Shown in pieces: positions 36,230 through 48,414 of a stretch of 64,000 nt of DNA; the stretch's first letter is position 1; each line of letters begins with the position of its first letter. A program made the translations under genes and the position numbers. The notes under the pieces were generated by a model that was not told the DNA's origin, made no database searches, and saw nothing but the letters and a program-made list of their open reading frames with translations. This stretch comes from Helianthus annuus (taxonomy: Eukaryota; Streptophyta; Magnoliopsida; Asterales; Asteraceae). The stretch covers positions 26,923,762 through 26,987,761 of the forward strand of contig NC_035447.2 of assembly GCF_002127325.2 (NCBI RefSeq), written 5' to 3'.

Positions 36230-37069
36230 TTGAAGTTATTCCTACACCTATGGGTCTTTTTTGTCGCAACATCGTTACATTCAAGACATACTACAACAGT
36301 TTCACATGGATAGCGCAAAGGATGTCATGACACCTCTAAGCACCACCAAACTGTTATCACTCCACGACTCATCTCCTTCGGTGGATGCCACTCCTTTCTG
36401 GAAACTTGTTGGGTCCCTTCAATACCTAGCTTTTGCTCGACTGGACACTTCCTACGCCATTAACAAGCTCTCTCAATTTAGGCACAATCTGCGACAAACC
36501 CATTGGCAAGCCCTCAAACGGGTTCTTCGGTACCTCAAGGGCACCATCCATCATGGCCTCTTCCTAAATCGCAATTCCAATCTCACTCTTTCGGCCTTCT
36601 CAGACTCTGACTGGGGAGGGGGTGTAAATGACGTCGGTTGGTCCACTAAGGCATATGTTCTCTACCTTGGTACAAACATCATCTCATGGAAGTCCACTCG
36701 CCAAAAATCGGTTTCCCGCTACTCTGCGGAAGCGGAATACAAAGCCTTAGCAAATGCTTCTGCTAGACTCACCTGGACAAAGAATTTACTACATGAACAG
36801 GACCTTCCTAAGACTCACACGCCGACATTGTTTTGTGACAATACAGGAGCAACATATCTCTGTGCCAACCCCGTGTACCATTCCCGAATAAAGCACATTG
36901 CTCTTGACACTTTGTTCGGGAACAAGTCTCAGCCGGCAAACTATGGGTCCTTCATATTAGTTCACAAGATCAACTTGCAGATATGCTCACAAAACCTCTT
37001 TCACGAGCACCTTTTCTTCGAAATCGATCCAAGATCGGAGTATCCGACAGATCCTCCATCTTGCGTGGG
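36230..37069 (+). pseudogene. Ty1/copia (Ale-like) RT and RNase H remnant
   Basis: The fragment begins in the RT connection motif IEVIPT, cut directly by the end of LTR C. After a one-base frame slip it reads [35 protein letters not shown] and the RNase H motifs [39 protein letters not shown] and [11 protein letters not shown]. Upstream RT, INT, PR and gag are absent from the window. Further frame loss occurs near 36925. Sequence style and the very short LTR point to the Ale lineage. Confidence 0.9.
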
Positions 37070-37266
37070 TGTATAAGGAATATTACATATTTATGAGGAA
37101 TATTCTACCATTACTGCACAATCTTAGCCATATGTATTGTTCTTCCTTTACTTTAGTCTAGATCCATAGGATTAGCTCTTTTCCTTTTCTGTTAATTGTC
37201 TACATTATGTCTTGTATTCCTTTGGTTGTATTCATTCAAAATATATCGAACAGTACACTCCTTACA
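37070..37266 (+). repeat. short 3' LTR of the Ale-like copia
   Basis: It starts TGTATAAGGAATATT directly after the purine-rich GCGTGGG and ends near CACTCCTTACA, giving a 197-bp TG...CA unit. This fits Ale-type LTR length. The left partner is not in the window, so the right end is tentative. Confidence 0.6.
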
Positions 37267-37873
37267 GTAAGGTGTCAATCTATAAACAATAAATATATTA
37301 TTAGAGTTTTGTGGACAAAAACAAATTGCATTATTAGAGTTTTATGGACAAATACGAGGGTCGTTGGAACTTATAGTGTTAAAAGTACCCAACATCACCG
37401 CTAATGGCATAGTAGGGTTCATGAGTGGTCCTGAAACCAAAAAAAAGCCCCTTCTTCTGGCCTTGAACACTCTAATCCCATATCGTCAGACCATTGGATA
37501 TGGTTCGACTTTCTACTTGAGGGAAATTGTTACATCATCACCACATTAGATTCCACACTATTTTCATCTTTTCCTACTTGATCGTAGTGGCAGACTCAAA
37601 AACTATTTTCTAAAGGTACGTACAGGGGGTTCAACCAAACTTTCAACGGCGCAGTCGTGATTTTACCTATAAAATACACTAATTTTTTAAGGGGCATCCG
37701 CCTATCCTCTCCCACACTTGGGTCCACCCCTGCTTGATTGTGGCATGGTTTCAAACTCCACTTGAGTGGAAAAATCCACACCATTTTTAGTTTTCGACAA
37801 TTTAAAAATAAATAAAAAACATTACATATTAAATAACTAAAAACATTACATAATTGTAATTTAAAAACATTAT

Positions 37874-37972
<99 letters not shown>

Positions 37973-39718
37973 TTACATAGGAATAATTAAAAACATTACA
38001 CTGCAATAAAAAAAGGATTAACCAATCCAACCCAAGCCGTTTAAGAATCATCGACCTTAACATTTATACTCATTTGCAAGACACCCCTTCCAGGTGGTAG
38101 GTGTTCAATGCTAAGACTTTTAAATTCTTCGAGTCGTTCGCTTATTTCTTAGATAATACTTTTCAGGTCGTTCGCTTATTTCTTAGATAATACTTTTCGG
38201 GTCGTTCGCTTATTTCTTAGATAATACTTTTCTATTTTTGACTTTTGCAAAAATCATAAGGTGGCGTTTGTCATTGCGGTATGTGGTATTGTTGGTTTGG
38301 ATCATATGACACATCATGTATTTCCTAGCTTAATTTATCTCGACAAACTGGTGAGCAAATGATCAATTCTAGAGGTGGAAAAAAACTAATGTTGGTGACG
38401 ACGTATGCATCTCTAAACATATATAGGCCGTTACAAACAAATTTCGGGCATCTTCAATTCAGAGTCCACTAATTCTGTTATTAATCAAACGTCTTCCCCG
38501 AAAGTGTTGAAACTAGATACACATGTACAACATAGGTTTCGATGTGCTCGAAATTATCTAAAACATATTAGAAACCATGCATATGTGTGGAAACCCCATT
38601 TCACTAAAGACTGTTTAGTACCCATTAAGTTTTAAAATGATGTTGAATGAAAATTTTAGCTCTTTGTCTCTTCACATGTCTTCATGACCCTCAGCCAACC
38701 ACTCACACACCACCTCCTAGACCCACTACCACCTCCTCCACCACCAACCACCAAGCCTCCTACTAGCTCTAATACTTAATGGCTCAGAGTCTCTTACCTA
38801 GTCAGGCCTTTTACTGGCTTAGCATGTACTAACATAGAGGTTGCCAAACAACCCTTAATGTGTAGACATGTAAAGTCCAGGGACCCATTCTAGAGTGTTA
38901 TGAGCGTACTAGGTATCAAATTCATATATTTAATAACTGATGTTCGGTTTCCATTATGTTTCTAGGGGAACACTTTCGAAAATTGATTCTCACCGAAAAA
39001 CGCTTGAAACTAGGGCGGGAATCTTGTTTGAAATATTTATCTTTAAGATTAACGATGATTTACCAAAGGATATTTCGTTGCAAAGTTGTTCACATCGATA
39101 GATGTCTAAAAGCACCTGAGCGGGTTATGAACATGTCGAATAATAAAAATGATAAACAAACAAGTAAACAACCATAAGAACATAATTATTTACTTGATTC
39201 ACTTATTCATAAACATGTCGTGAAATACATTCAGGACCTCTAGTTATTTTATAATTCAAACTATCCCCTTGATTTCTAATGCAGGTCAAGCTAGGCCGAC
39301 ATATCTCAAGTCAGAGATAAGATCATAGACCACTATGAATTAGATTATCCACTCACCCCCATATAGCTGGATACAGATAAATTTAGGTAGATACTCTGTA
39401 GATACCAGATTTTACCCGCACCATTAACATAAAATCATATATGATTTGATGTAACATATGTCACTTATGTTATGTCTGTTATATAAAATGCTTGTTTAAC
39501 TTTATAAAAGAACTCATTTTTAAGCATATCACTTGACTGATGTCACCCCCTCATTTGTTATCCATATACGTTTGTTGCTTTTAGGTTCTAATGGAATTGA
39601 AGATCAGTGAAGATAAAGTGCAAAAGATATTTGTCCCATTGTTCGGTGTGTTTATATTATAATTTATAATACATTATTAATTTAGGAGAGAAGGGATGGA
39701 CGTACATTCACTACATTG
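37267..39718. repeat. intergenic DNA with microsatellite and minisatellite
   Basis: No gene is supported. An (AAT)n microsatellite of about 31 units spans about 37876-37969. A 34-bp unit starting GTCGTTCGCTTATTTCTTAG is repeated three times in tandem (38133-38234). The rest is AT-rich. The small open frames, such as 38956-39177, have no recognisable features. Part of the right end serves as the upstream region of the aquaporin gene. Confidence 0.7.
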
Positions 39719-39730
39719 TATATATAAACC
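39719..39730 (+). promoter_or_regulatory. TATA box of the NIP2-like gene
   Basis: TATATATAAACC lies about 100 nt before the ATG at 39827, with AC-rich leader sequence between. It is the only strong TATA box close upstream. Confidence 0.65.
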
Positions 39731-39826
39731 TTAGCCATTTGAGAAGATAAACATATGCTCACTTCTAGTTAGTACACACCGCTAGCGTTTTCTAAACCTT
39801 GATTGTATCTATATACATCGCATATC

Positions 39827-41489
39827 ATGCCGAAAGAACATTCAAGTGGTGGCACAAACGAGTTACCCACCATTGTGATAGAAACACCGGTAAAGCAACA
39901 ACTCAAAGACACCACAATGTCACAAGGTTACTATCCTCCGGGTTTTCTCCGAAAGGTAAGTTACCATTTCCGTCACCTGTCACCATTGTGTATAAGCAAA
40001 TTGGATTTTAGTAATCTAAATCATTATTTATTTGCCAATAATAATCCATACCTACAATGTGATTAATGACACTTCCAACTTTCCCTTTTGTTATCAATGC
40101 AACTCCTCTCTAATAAAAAAAAAAAAAACTATTATGTCCCTAATGAACAATTGATATATTTTTAGCCGACCGGAATGTAGAAATATGTTCTAAAACAACA
40201 TAGACGCAACACAAAATATTTTGTGAACAACTACCCATGACTCCACTATGTTATTGTCGATATCGGAAAAAAAAACCCACACCATACAATGAATACCCTA
40301 GCATCTATTTACACTCGACCTTTACTAAACCTAACTCATCTTAAACTCAAACAAACAAATAAAACTTAGCTCATAAGTTCTAAACATTTAAACTATTACA
40401 CTAACTAAATTTAAACTTTATCTTCAAACTCCTCTTGATTCTCTCCTCACTTTGCTCTTATTCAAAATTATTCCATGCATGCTACTAGTTGCGGCGGTTT
40501 CACTGTATTTTATCTAACAGGTGGTAGCGGAGATGGTCGCAACCTTCCTGATGGTGTTTGTTACATGTGGATGTGCCGCGATCGGTACTAGCAATGAGCA
40601 CATGGTGTCTCAGCTAGGAGTTTCTCTTGCGGGTGGTCTAATTGTAACTGTGATGATCTATGCAGTTGGACACATCTCAGGTGCACATATGAATCCTGCA
40701 GTCACCATAGCTTTTGCAACTGTTAGACATTTTCCTTGGAATCAGGTACCAACCTAGTACCTACTCAATCCTTATATGGACTATTAATGTAGGTATCGTT
40801 CAACTAATTTTTACAAACATTGTGTATGTACAGGTTCCTCTCTATGTAGCAGCCCAGTTCACAGGATCCATATCGGCTTCATTCGCGCTACGGATAATGT
40901 TACAACCAATAAAACATTTGGGCACAACAACACCTTCAGGGACAGACTTACAAGCTCTGATCATGGAAATCATTGTAACTTTCATAATGATGTTTGTCAC
41001 TTCAGCTGTAGCCACGGATTGTAAAGCCGTAAGAATCCTACTTGCGTTTCCATTTCAAGAAAAAATGTAACGCTATTGAGTAACTAAAATAATTGCAGGT
41101 AGGAGAGCTAGCAGGTATAGCAGTAGGATCAGCAGTATGCATTACATCCATCTTAGCAGGGTAAACTTAACTATCTAATATAACTCTATGCAAATTAAAA
41201 ACTAAAAATAGTTTCGACGAAGAATCTATAATTTTTCAGGCCAGTATCAGGAGGATCAATGAACCCAGCACGCACCATTGGACCAGCATTAGCTAGTAAC
41301 AACTATAAGGGTCTATGGGTGTACATCGTTGGCCCGATAACAGGAACATTATCAGGGGTGATGTGCTACAGTTTTATTCGAGCAACAAACCAACCAGATC
41401 AGGAGATTTCTTTGCCAAAATTTGGTAGAATGAAAAGCAATATTAATGAACATGTTGCAGTAATATATCCAAATGGTTCTGTAAAATAG
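39827..41489 (+). CDS. NIP2: NIP2-type aquaporin, predicted silicic-acid channel (Lsi1-like)
   Basis: Five exons (39827-39955, 40521-40745, 40834-41028, 41099-41160, 41240-41489) join in frame with GT-AG introns and predict 286 residues, the family's normal size and exon count. Six membrane helices surround two half-helices with NPA motifs, SGAHMNPAV (Asn101) and GGSMNPAR (Asn212). By position the selectivity filter is Gly81, Ser200, Gly209, Arg215, i.e. the G-S-G-R filter of NIP group III, known for silicic acid, arsenite and related solutes. The gap between the NPA motifs is exactly 108 residues, the spacing reported as required for silicon permeability. By family it acts in the plasma membrane as a passive influx channel, often in roots. 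The N-terminus is cytosolic and hydrophilic. The last exon carries [10 protein letters not shown] before the stop. No defect is visible. Substrate is inferred. Confidence 0.95.
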
Positions 41490-42157
41490 CTAGTATATTG
41501 GCATCAACTATCATGTATTGACTGTAAAATTCTCATGTGATCAATGGATGTTTGAGTGTATGCTAGAAACTTCATAATTCACACTATTTGTAAACGTACC
41601 AACAATCAAGTAGTGTTCCATCATGTAGCAAAATTTAAAGAGTGCAAAAACTAAATTACCTGCAAATAAACAAACAAAATCTAAAGGGATAATCTGTTGG
41701 CCTTAATTGTTAATGTTGGTATCAAAGTCTTGATTCTCCCAGGACCATGAACGAGTGGATGAAGGATGATAACATGCCTCTTGATATTCATCACAAACTT
41801 CACACCAATACATACTGAATCGAAACAAATAAACTGAAATCTACTAACCGAATGATCGAACCAAACTTGTATAACTTGATTAACAATGACAAACAATGAG
41901 TTCGAATTGCATAAAGGACTTGAAACTGACAACCCTATTTATAACAATGAAACATTGCGACTGAGGGACGTGATGTTCCAGACGTTCCTGTTCACATATA
42001 AACGAATAGGTGGTTATTCCTCCAAGACGTGCCACTTCATCATTTAAACCTAAGTGGACTTCTAAAACATATTCGACCCATTTGACATGTGGCCTGCGGC
42101 CCAACAGAAAATAATAAACAATTTAACAACATTCGACCCATTAACAAACTATACTAA
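41490..42157. other. 3' flank of the aquaporin, no gene supported
   Basis: The first 150 bp are probably 3' UTR and downstream sequence. A minus-strand open frame at 41880-42104 (with GRRPHVKWVEYVLEV) is short and unrecognised. It might be retroelement debris, since GTTGGTATCAAAG nearby resembles a primer site, but there is no LTR evidence. Confidence 0.35.
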
Positions 42158-42167
42158 TACTAAATAA

Positions 42168-43749
42168 AGGAAAGATCAAATAGGAAGTTAATTTTGGCTA
42201 AAAAGAATAGGAATCCATAGGATTATGACATGTGCAACATTTAAAATAAACAAAAAGGATATTTTAGTCAATCCAACTCCTTCTTCCTTTTTCAAAACCC
42301 AGTAACTTCAAAACCCACCATTTTCAAAACCCACCATCTTCAACCATTTCTTCACTTTCTATCTTAATAATCACTACATTATAGTGCGATTTTCATCACC
42401 AATCAATGATTCAAAACCCGATCAACGTGTTCTTCAGCTTTTTTTTAAGAAAACCCAGTTTAATTTCATAAAAAAATCTCGTTTTTTCCGGTGATTTTGG
42501 AGATAATCACTCGATTCGTTCGATTCGAGCGTTGATAAGTGTTTCTATCATTCAAATTTCGTCAATTGATGAAGAAATCAGCTTCGATCCATGTAAGAAA
42601 TTCTTTAATTTCATTTTCACGATCTGGGTTTTTTATTTAGTCATTGCGTTTTACGATCTTGGCGGGGGTCCGGGGGCGGTAGCCCCTGGTAGCGGGGTCC
42701 AAGGGGCAGAGCCCCTGGCTGGGGTTGAGCTAAAAATGCATCAGAAAAATTCATTTTCCAGAAATTAGCTCATTTCTAAGACAGTAATTCGTAGACAATT
42801 CAGACAGTTCACAGTGACAGACAGTTTTATGTGTCCATTGCGTTTTAGAAATAAGAGAGTTTTATGTGGTTTCTGGCTATTGCGTTTTAGAAAAAAAAAA
42901 CACATTTTTAAGTGTTTTCAGTCATTGCGTTTTAGGTAAAACACATTTTTTAGGTGTTTTCAGTCCATTGCGTTTTAGAATGAGTCATTTTTAAGTGTTT
43001 TCTGGCCATTGCGTTTTACAAATAAGACATTTCTTTGTGTTTTTTGGTGCATTGCGTTTTAGGTAAAACACTTTTTTATGTGTTTTCAGTCCATTGCGTT
43101 TTAGAAAACAGACATTTTAAGTGTTTTTTGGCCATTGCGTTTTACAAATAAGACATTTCTTTGTGTTTTTGGTGCATTGCGTTTTAGGTAAAACACCTTT
43201 TTTATGTGTTTTTGGTGCATTGTGTTTTAGGTAAAACACATTTTTATGTGTTTTCTGGCCATTGCGTTTTACAAATAAGACATTTCTTTGTGTTTTCTGG
43301 CCATTACGTTTACAAATAAGTCATTTCTTTGTGTTTTTGGTGCATTGCGTTTTAGAAAAATGTCATTTTTTAGGTTTTTTTTTCATTGCGTTTTACGTAA
43401 CTGGTGGTTTTTCTATTGCGTTTTACGCAACTGGGTTTTAAATTTTTTTTTTAAATATAGCAATTGTATACTCGTTTTAAAGATAAAAAACGCTCGTTTT
43501 TTTGGTGCAATTTTTATAAAAAAATAATGTCGTATGAAAGAGTTATTAACGTTTAAAAAATGGGGGGGAATTAGAGGAGAGAGAAACTATTGGCTTGGAT
43601 TGACTAGAATGCCCTTGAACAAACTCACGCGCCTCTTTTCTTCCTTTCAATTTCCCTGATTTAATCTTAGCCCTTGATTAACTTAATGGATGGTCAAGAT
43701 CACTTCCTAGCCTTCCTAGCCAAATAAACTTCCTATTGTATCTCCACCC
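42168..43749. mobile_element. non-autonomous Mutator-like element
   Basis: The left end (AGGAAAGATCAAATAGGAAG) and the complement of the right end (GGGTGGAGATACAATAGGAA) form imperfect inverted repeats extending about 45 bp. The 10-bp word TACTAAATAA flanks both sides exactly (42158-42167 and 43750-43759). Inside are a GC-rich piece (42660-42725, GGGGTCCGGGGGCGGTAGCC) and a long tandem array. No transposase is present. Confidence 0.87.
42826..43440. repeat. tandem array of about 45-50 bp units (CATTGCGTTTTA)
   Basis: The word CATTGCGTTTTA recurs about thirteen times, each followed by GTAAAACACATTTTT or CAAATAAGACATTTC and TGTGTTTTCTGGC. Units vary in length, and GTAAAACAC with GTGTTTT makes each unit a potential hairpin. 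The array lies wholly inside the Mutator-like element. Confidence 0.9.
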
Positions 43750-43811
43750 TACTAAATAACTTGAGAAACCCGGACCCGGAGATTTGCTTTGATTACGATC
43801 TTTTTGATTAT

Positions 43812-44224
43812 GGGTATGTTTGGCAAAAGTAGCTGGTGGCTGGTAGCTGGAAGCTAGAAGCTGGTAGCTGGTGCTTGGAAGCTGTTAGCTGTAGCTGTAG
43901 CTTTTTAGATATATTTGGTGTTTGGTAGAGTAGCTGGAGCTTTTAATAAAATGTATAAAATGATCAAAATGGACATAACTAAAAATTTAGAAAGTTGGTG
44001 CATTAAAAAGTTCCTTATTTTTAGAGGTTAAAATAGTAATTTTTTCCCTAAAAGCTTGTAACTCCTTCTAAACGCTACTAGTAGTAGCGTTCAACCAAAA
44101 GCTTCAAGCTCCTGACCTAAAAGCTTAAAGCTTCTTCAACAAAACAAGACTTTTTATTGAGTAGGAGCTTTTTCTTAAAAGCTTAAAGCTAGAAGCTCCT
44201 AAAATCTCCATGCCAAAGATACCC
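43812..44224. mobile_element. MITE with AGCT-rich interior
   Basis: The ends GGGTATGTTTGGCA and TGCCAAAGATACCC are 14-bp inverted repeats with one mismatch, flanked by TAT on both sides. The sequence is full of AGCTGG, AGCTT and TAGCT words and is related to 12795-13121. Superfamily is uncertain (PIF/Harbinger or hAT). Confidence 0.8.
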
Positions 44225-45015
44225 TATATGGGTCTGTTTGGTATGGGGTAATGGAATGAACGAAGGAATGGAATGGACGAGGTAATGGAATGGACGAGGG
44301 AATGCAATGGATCATTACCATTCCATGTCTTGCTTGGTTACCATGTGAATGGAATGAATTATTATTGTGTATTGTTCGGTAGGCAAGAAAAACGGAATAA
44401 TAAAATTAGCGGTGAGTGGTGGTGGTGGTCGGTGGTAGTGATTGTGGGTGGTTATAGGTGGCGGTAGTGGGTGTCGGCGGCAGCAATGGGTGGTGGTGGT
44501 GGTGGCGAGTGGCGGTGCGGCGGTGACGACGAGTGGTGGTGGCGACAAGGTGGCCGTTGGTGGTGGGTGGTAGCAAAGGTGGCGGTTGATGGCGGCGGCG
44601 GCAGTTGGTGGTGGCGGTGGTGGTGGCGTCGACGATGGTGGTGGGCGGCGGCGGCGAGTGGCGTTGGCGGTTGGTCGCAGCTGTGGGTGATAACGGTGGC
44701 GAGTGGGTGGCGGCGGCGATGGTGACTGTCGGGGTGAGGTGGTGGCGGGTGGCGCCGATGACGTAGGTGGTGGGTGGTGGTGGTGGTGGTGGTGGGTTGT
44801 GGCGAAGGTTGTGGGTTGTGGTGTTGTTGATGAATAGTGCAAGAGGTGATGGAATGGAAAAAAACATGGGGTGTGGAAGGAATGATTTTAAGGGAATGGA
44901 ATGCCTTTTGTAATGGGTGATTCCATTCCATTGACTAACCAAACACTGTTTTCTCCATTCCCTCGTAATCACTCATTTCATTCCACCTCTTATTTCTACA
45001 TACCAAACACTACCT
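44225..45015. mobile_element. MITE-like element with GGT/GGC microsatellite core
   Basis: Left GGTCTGTTTGGTATG and right CATACCAAACACTACC are inverted ends adjacent to GGAATGGAATG and CATTCCATT words. The middle (44405-44840) is an impure GGT/GGC trinucleotide tract, C/A-rich on the minus strand. Very long open frames on both strands (His, Pro, Thr or Gly, Trp rich) come from this tract and are not genes. It directly abuts the MITE to its left. Confidence 0.65.
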
Positions 45016-47763
45016 AAGTTTTGTGTCTATTACGTAAATAGTTAAAAGTGTAGTTTATGTATTATAGATGTAATTAATTAATAGATAGTAGAAGGGTCAA
45101 ATATGTTAACGCTTATACACTGTTGCATTTGTCAAATTGACTGAAGAATAGAAAATAGAAAGTCAAAGAAAAGAAAAGATTGGGTATGGCTGCTTTTTTT
45201 ATACAAAATCCATAAACGTTTAAAGGGCTATTGTTTTTGGTTCCTTGTTCGAAGAATCAAAAGAAAGCATAAGAGGCCTTAGACCATCCACATTTATATC
45301 CCAACTCAATCCAATCTTTATTAAAAAACTAATTTCTCTTTCTTCTATTTACACAATCCAACCTTTCATACCCACTAACAACCCAACCTAAACCAACTTT
45401 TATAAATAAATATTTATTTTATATTAAAAATGTGTTTTTTAACAAAATCTGTTTTTAATAAAATTTATATAGGGATGTTCACAAAATTATTTTAAGAAAT
45501 ACTGTGTATTTAGTTTTTCTTATAAGATTAATTATAAAAAGTTATTTAAGTAATTAAATTGATGGGAGGAATTAGTAGTTAACAAAAAAAGGTGCACCAA
45601 TCATGTTTGGACAAGTGGATGTGGTTTTGGGTCTTGACCTAGGTTGCTCCAACAACCTAGTCGTTGGTTTCATTTTCTTTTTTTTTTTTTAACTTTAGTA
45701 CAACCAATAATATTTTAACAACTGACAACCCAACTACACAAAGGTCACGGGATAGTCTTAGGGGCAGTTTGACTTTTTACAAAGAAAAAGGTTTGCTTAC
45801 AAGCCAAAAAATAGTCATTCTTGTTCTTTTGTTTGATTAGAAAAACTATTTTTTCTTAAGAACTTTGAATCAATTTTCTCAAGTTTGTTAATATCAAGGT
45901 CAGTATAAAAACCTTGAGTATTTGTTTAAGTCCTATTATAACGGGATATGGACCTTAGTTGACAAGATATCGGTTTTTGCGACTGGTTCTACCAACAACA
46001 TCCTTCCGAATAGCACCATAGTAACCAGCCTCATGATTTTTGTGGATCCATCCACCTCCTAGGTAAAGTGCATGTAGTTATTCAAAGATCATGTCGAGTT
46101 TGTTGGCCCTAGCAAAGAGACTGTTTAACGCACACCACAAACCATCAACCTCATCATCTCCGTCATAAGAATGAAGAGGTTGATTTACTCCAACACAACT
46201 TGCATATGATACCAACTAACGCGAAGTGTAAGCTAATAAACAGGGAGTAATTCATAAAGGAAAAAAATATATCACATTTAGTAGTAAGGTACCTTAACCC
46301 ATTACATCAATCCCTCTTTAACAAGCCTAGTTATGAACCGATCATGAAATCAATGATTTATGCTTTTAACAAAATAAAGTACCTATCTAAAAACAAATTG
46401 ACTTACTAAATAGATGCATGAATATTCAAATCAATGATTCATGCTTTTAACAAAATAAAGAACATAAATTAATTAAATCTTTTACTTCACAAGTTAGGAG
46501 AATGTAGTATAGAGAAGGTAGCTTCGGCAGGGAGAAGTCTGTCTTCGACCCTGCTTGCCTATGCGTATCTGGTCCATGCAGTGATATGTTGATTCTTGGA
46601 TCTGTTTAGTATCAACAATCGCTCTATATAACAAATTAAATGCATTCTTTTTAATAGCTTGTAAAATTTAACTATATTGTAGCTCGGATATGAAATCAAA
46701 TCAAATCAAAACCCAACAAACAAAGATGATGCTTAACAATTTAAAGATGATAAAATTAAGAGCTTATTAAACATAGGAGAAGGTTCATTTGAGAAGAAAA
46801 CTAAATTATGAAGAAAAAGAACAAAGGGTACAAATATAAAATATTAAATAATTTTTCTCTCAAATCATTTATTATTATCTTTGACTGATTAATTAATCAT
46901 TAAATACTATTATCCTCCACACTTAAATTTTTGCTTACACACGTCAAAATTTATTCTACACGTTTTGAAATTTATTCTACACATATTGAAATTTATCCTA
47001 CACACACCTCGTAATTCATACTACACACCTCGTAATTTATGCTACACTTTACATTATATATTTTTTCTTCTTTTGAAAAAATATGTTTTTTTTTAAATAA
47101 GTTACAAATTTAATGTAATTAGCTATTAAAAAGGAAGACTACCAATTAATGATCCATTTAAGTTTACCAATATACCCTTACACTAAAATTAAATACAAAA
47201 ATTAAATGAATTAAAACGAAACATTTTTATTGGTTGAAATTTCTTCTTTTTTATTCTTACAAAAAATTTCTTCTCATTTGAACTCTCCACATTAAACATA
47301 TCCCATGGAATCAAAAACAGTCCATTTTATTATTCTAATGATTTTACTTAAATATTAAAACAAAATCCAAATTCCTGGTTACAAAGATGTAGATAATTAA
47401 TTTACATCCATATATAATTTGGTCGAACTTGGAGATTTTCTTCCTGGTTTGCTCTTCAATTCTTGTACCTCTTTAAAAGTGTATTCATGGATGTTTGGGA
47501 ACCTAATAAGAAAACCCTTATCTGTTGATGGATTGAAGCATGGATTGGTTTCTGGTGTCAAGCATGCTAAAAAACTAACCATTACACTTCCGCAAGATCG
47601 GTTATTCTCACAAGTGTTCCATAAAATGCCACAAATAACTTAATTTCCTGTTAAACTATTTCACTTCTAGTTCTAGTCCATCGACAATATTACCAGAGTT
47701 TGGTAAATAATTGAAGGAATTACGTACACACACCCTACAAACCTCAAGCTGAAGTCTAACTAA
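45016..47763. other. AT-rich intergenic DNA, no gene supported
   Basis: No ORF here has recognisable features. A short minus-strand frame at 47397-47582 (FLIRFPNIHEYTFKEVQEL) is possibly a gene relic but unrecognised. At about 46935-47050 a unit near 22 bp with GAAATTTATTCTACACA is repeated about five times. GACCATCCACATTTATATCCC near 45285 looks like a MITE end without a visible partner. Confidence 0.5.
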
Positions 47764-47772
47764 TAATATACT

Positions 47773-48045
47773 GAGTTTTTTTTTTTTGCAGAAGTAGGGG
47801 TTTTGAGCCCCCAAAGATTACTTTTAGGTGGCAACCAAGAAAATAAGCGATTTTAGGTACATTGCCAAATGATTCAGCGAGCTTCCTCAAGATTTCTGCC
47901 TAAAGCTGATGCAGGTTTCACTTTTCTAACAATTGAGTGAACCTCGCTGTTTTTAACAGCCAACTACTGAAGTTCGCTGATTTGATCAGCAGACCTGTAA
48001 TGAACATCGGTGTTTATATGAACCAAGTTAAAAAGGCTCGCTGTT
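47773..48045 (+). repeat. left terminal inverted repeat of the Pack-MULE
   Basis: It pairs with 59215-59488. After the outer 130 bp it contains several copies of a motif AGCGAGGTTCA or its complement (for example TGAACCTCGCT and GAAGTTCGCT), so the arm itself has internal periodicity. Confidence 0.88.
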
Positions 48046-48269
48046 CTATAAGTTTCTTGTAGATATTTTATAAACCCTTATTGAGTACCTGCCATTCATC
48101 CATCTTTCTGTGGCTTCCTGTTTCATTGGGATTACTTATTAAAACTGGTTATCTACTTATCCAACCTCCTTATTCGGTCATTTACAGGCGAAATAAGAAC
48201 AAGTTTGAAACAAACAGTTGTAACAAACACCCCATAAGTTGAACTAAAACATTTATAATTCATCCATAC

Positions 48270-48414
48270 CCGGAGGCAGCCTCTTGTGGGTGTGACCATT
48301 TCGGCGTTGACCAAGAAAGTAGCGGTGGTCAAACATCTGGAAAAGACCATTCATGCATCCTACTTGCTTCTGTTTATCACCTCTCAAAGTATGCAAAACC
48401 TCCTTATCTCCCAT
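48270..48414 (-). pseudogene. LONGIFOLIA/TRM-like first exon captured by the Pack-MULE
   Basis: From the Met at 48414 the minus strand reads MGDKEVLHTLRGDK, then KQVGCMNGLFQMFDHR and HKRLPPG, where a GT donor follows (GGTATGG at 48269). This is the conserved N-terminus of LONGIFOLIA/TON1-recruiting-motif proteins, which link to microtubule organisation and cell elongation. Only exon 1 and about 0.5 kb of upstream DNA are present, so no functional TRM can be made. An in-frame upstream Met (48450) exists, but the shorter start matches the family better. Confidence 0.82.

Noticed and set aside
37596..38063. 155-codon minus-strand frame with a long Leu run
   Set aside because: The Leu run is the (AAT)n microsatellite read as TTA codons. 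No membrane-protein pattern lies outside it.
44315..44972. Three long minus-strand open frames rich in His, Pro and Thr and a Gly/Trp-rich plus-strand frame
   Set aside because: They are produced by an impure GGT/GGC microsatellite inside a MITE-like element. All frames stay open together, which is a composition effect.
45270..45680. Possible Harbinger MITE starting GACCATCCACATTTATATCC
   Set aside because: A left-end-like sequence is present, but I could not find a matching right end or target-site duplication.
47397..47582. Small minus-strand gene of 61 codons next to the Pack-MULE
   Set aside because: The peptide is unrecognised, has no clear splice or promoter context and is short enough to arise by chance.
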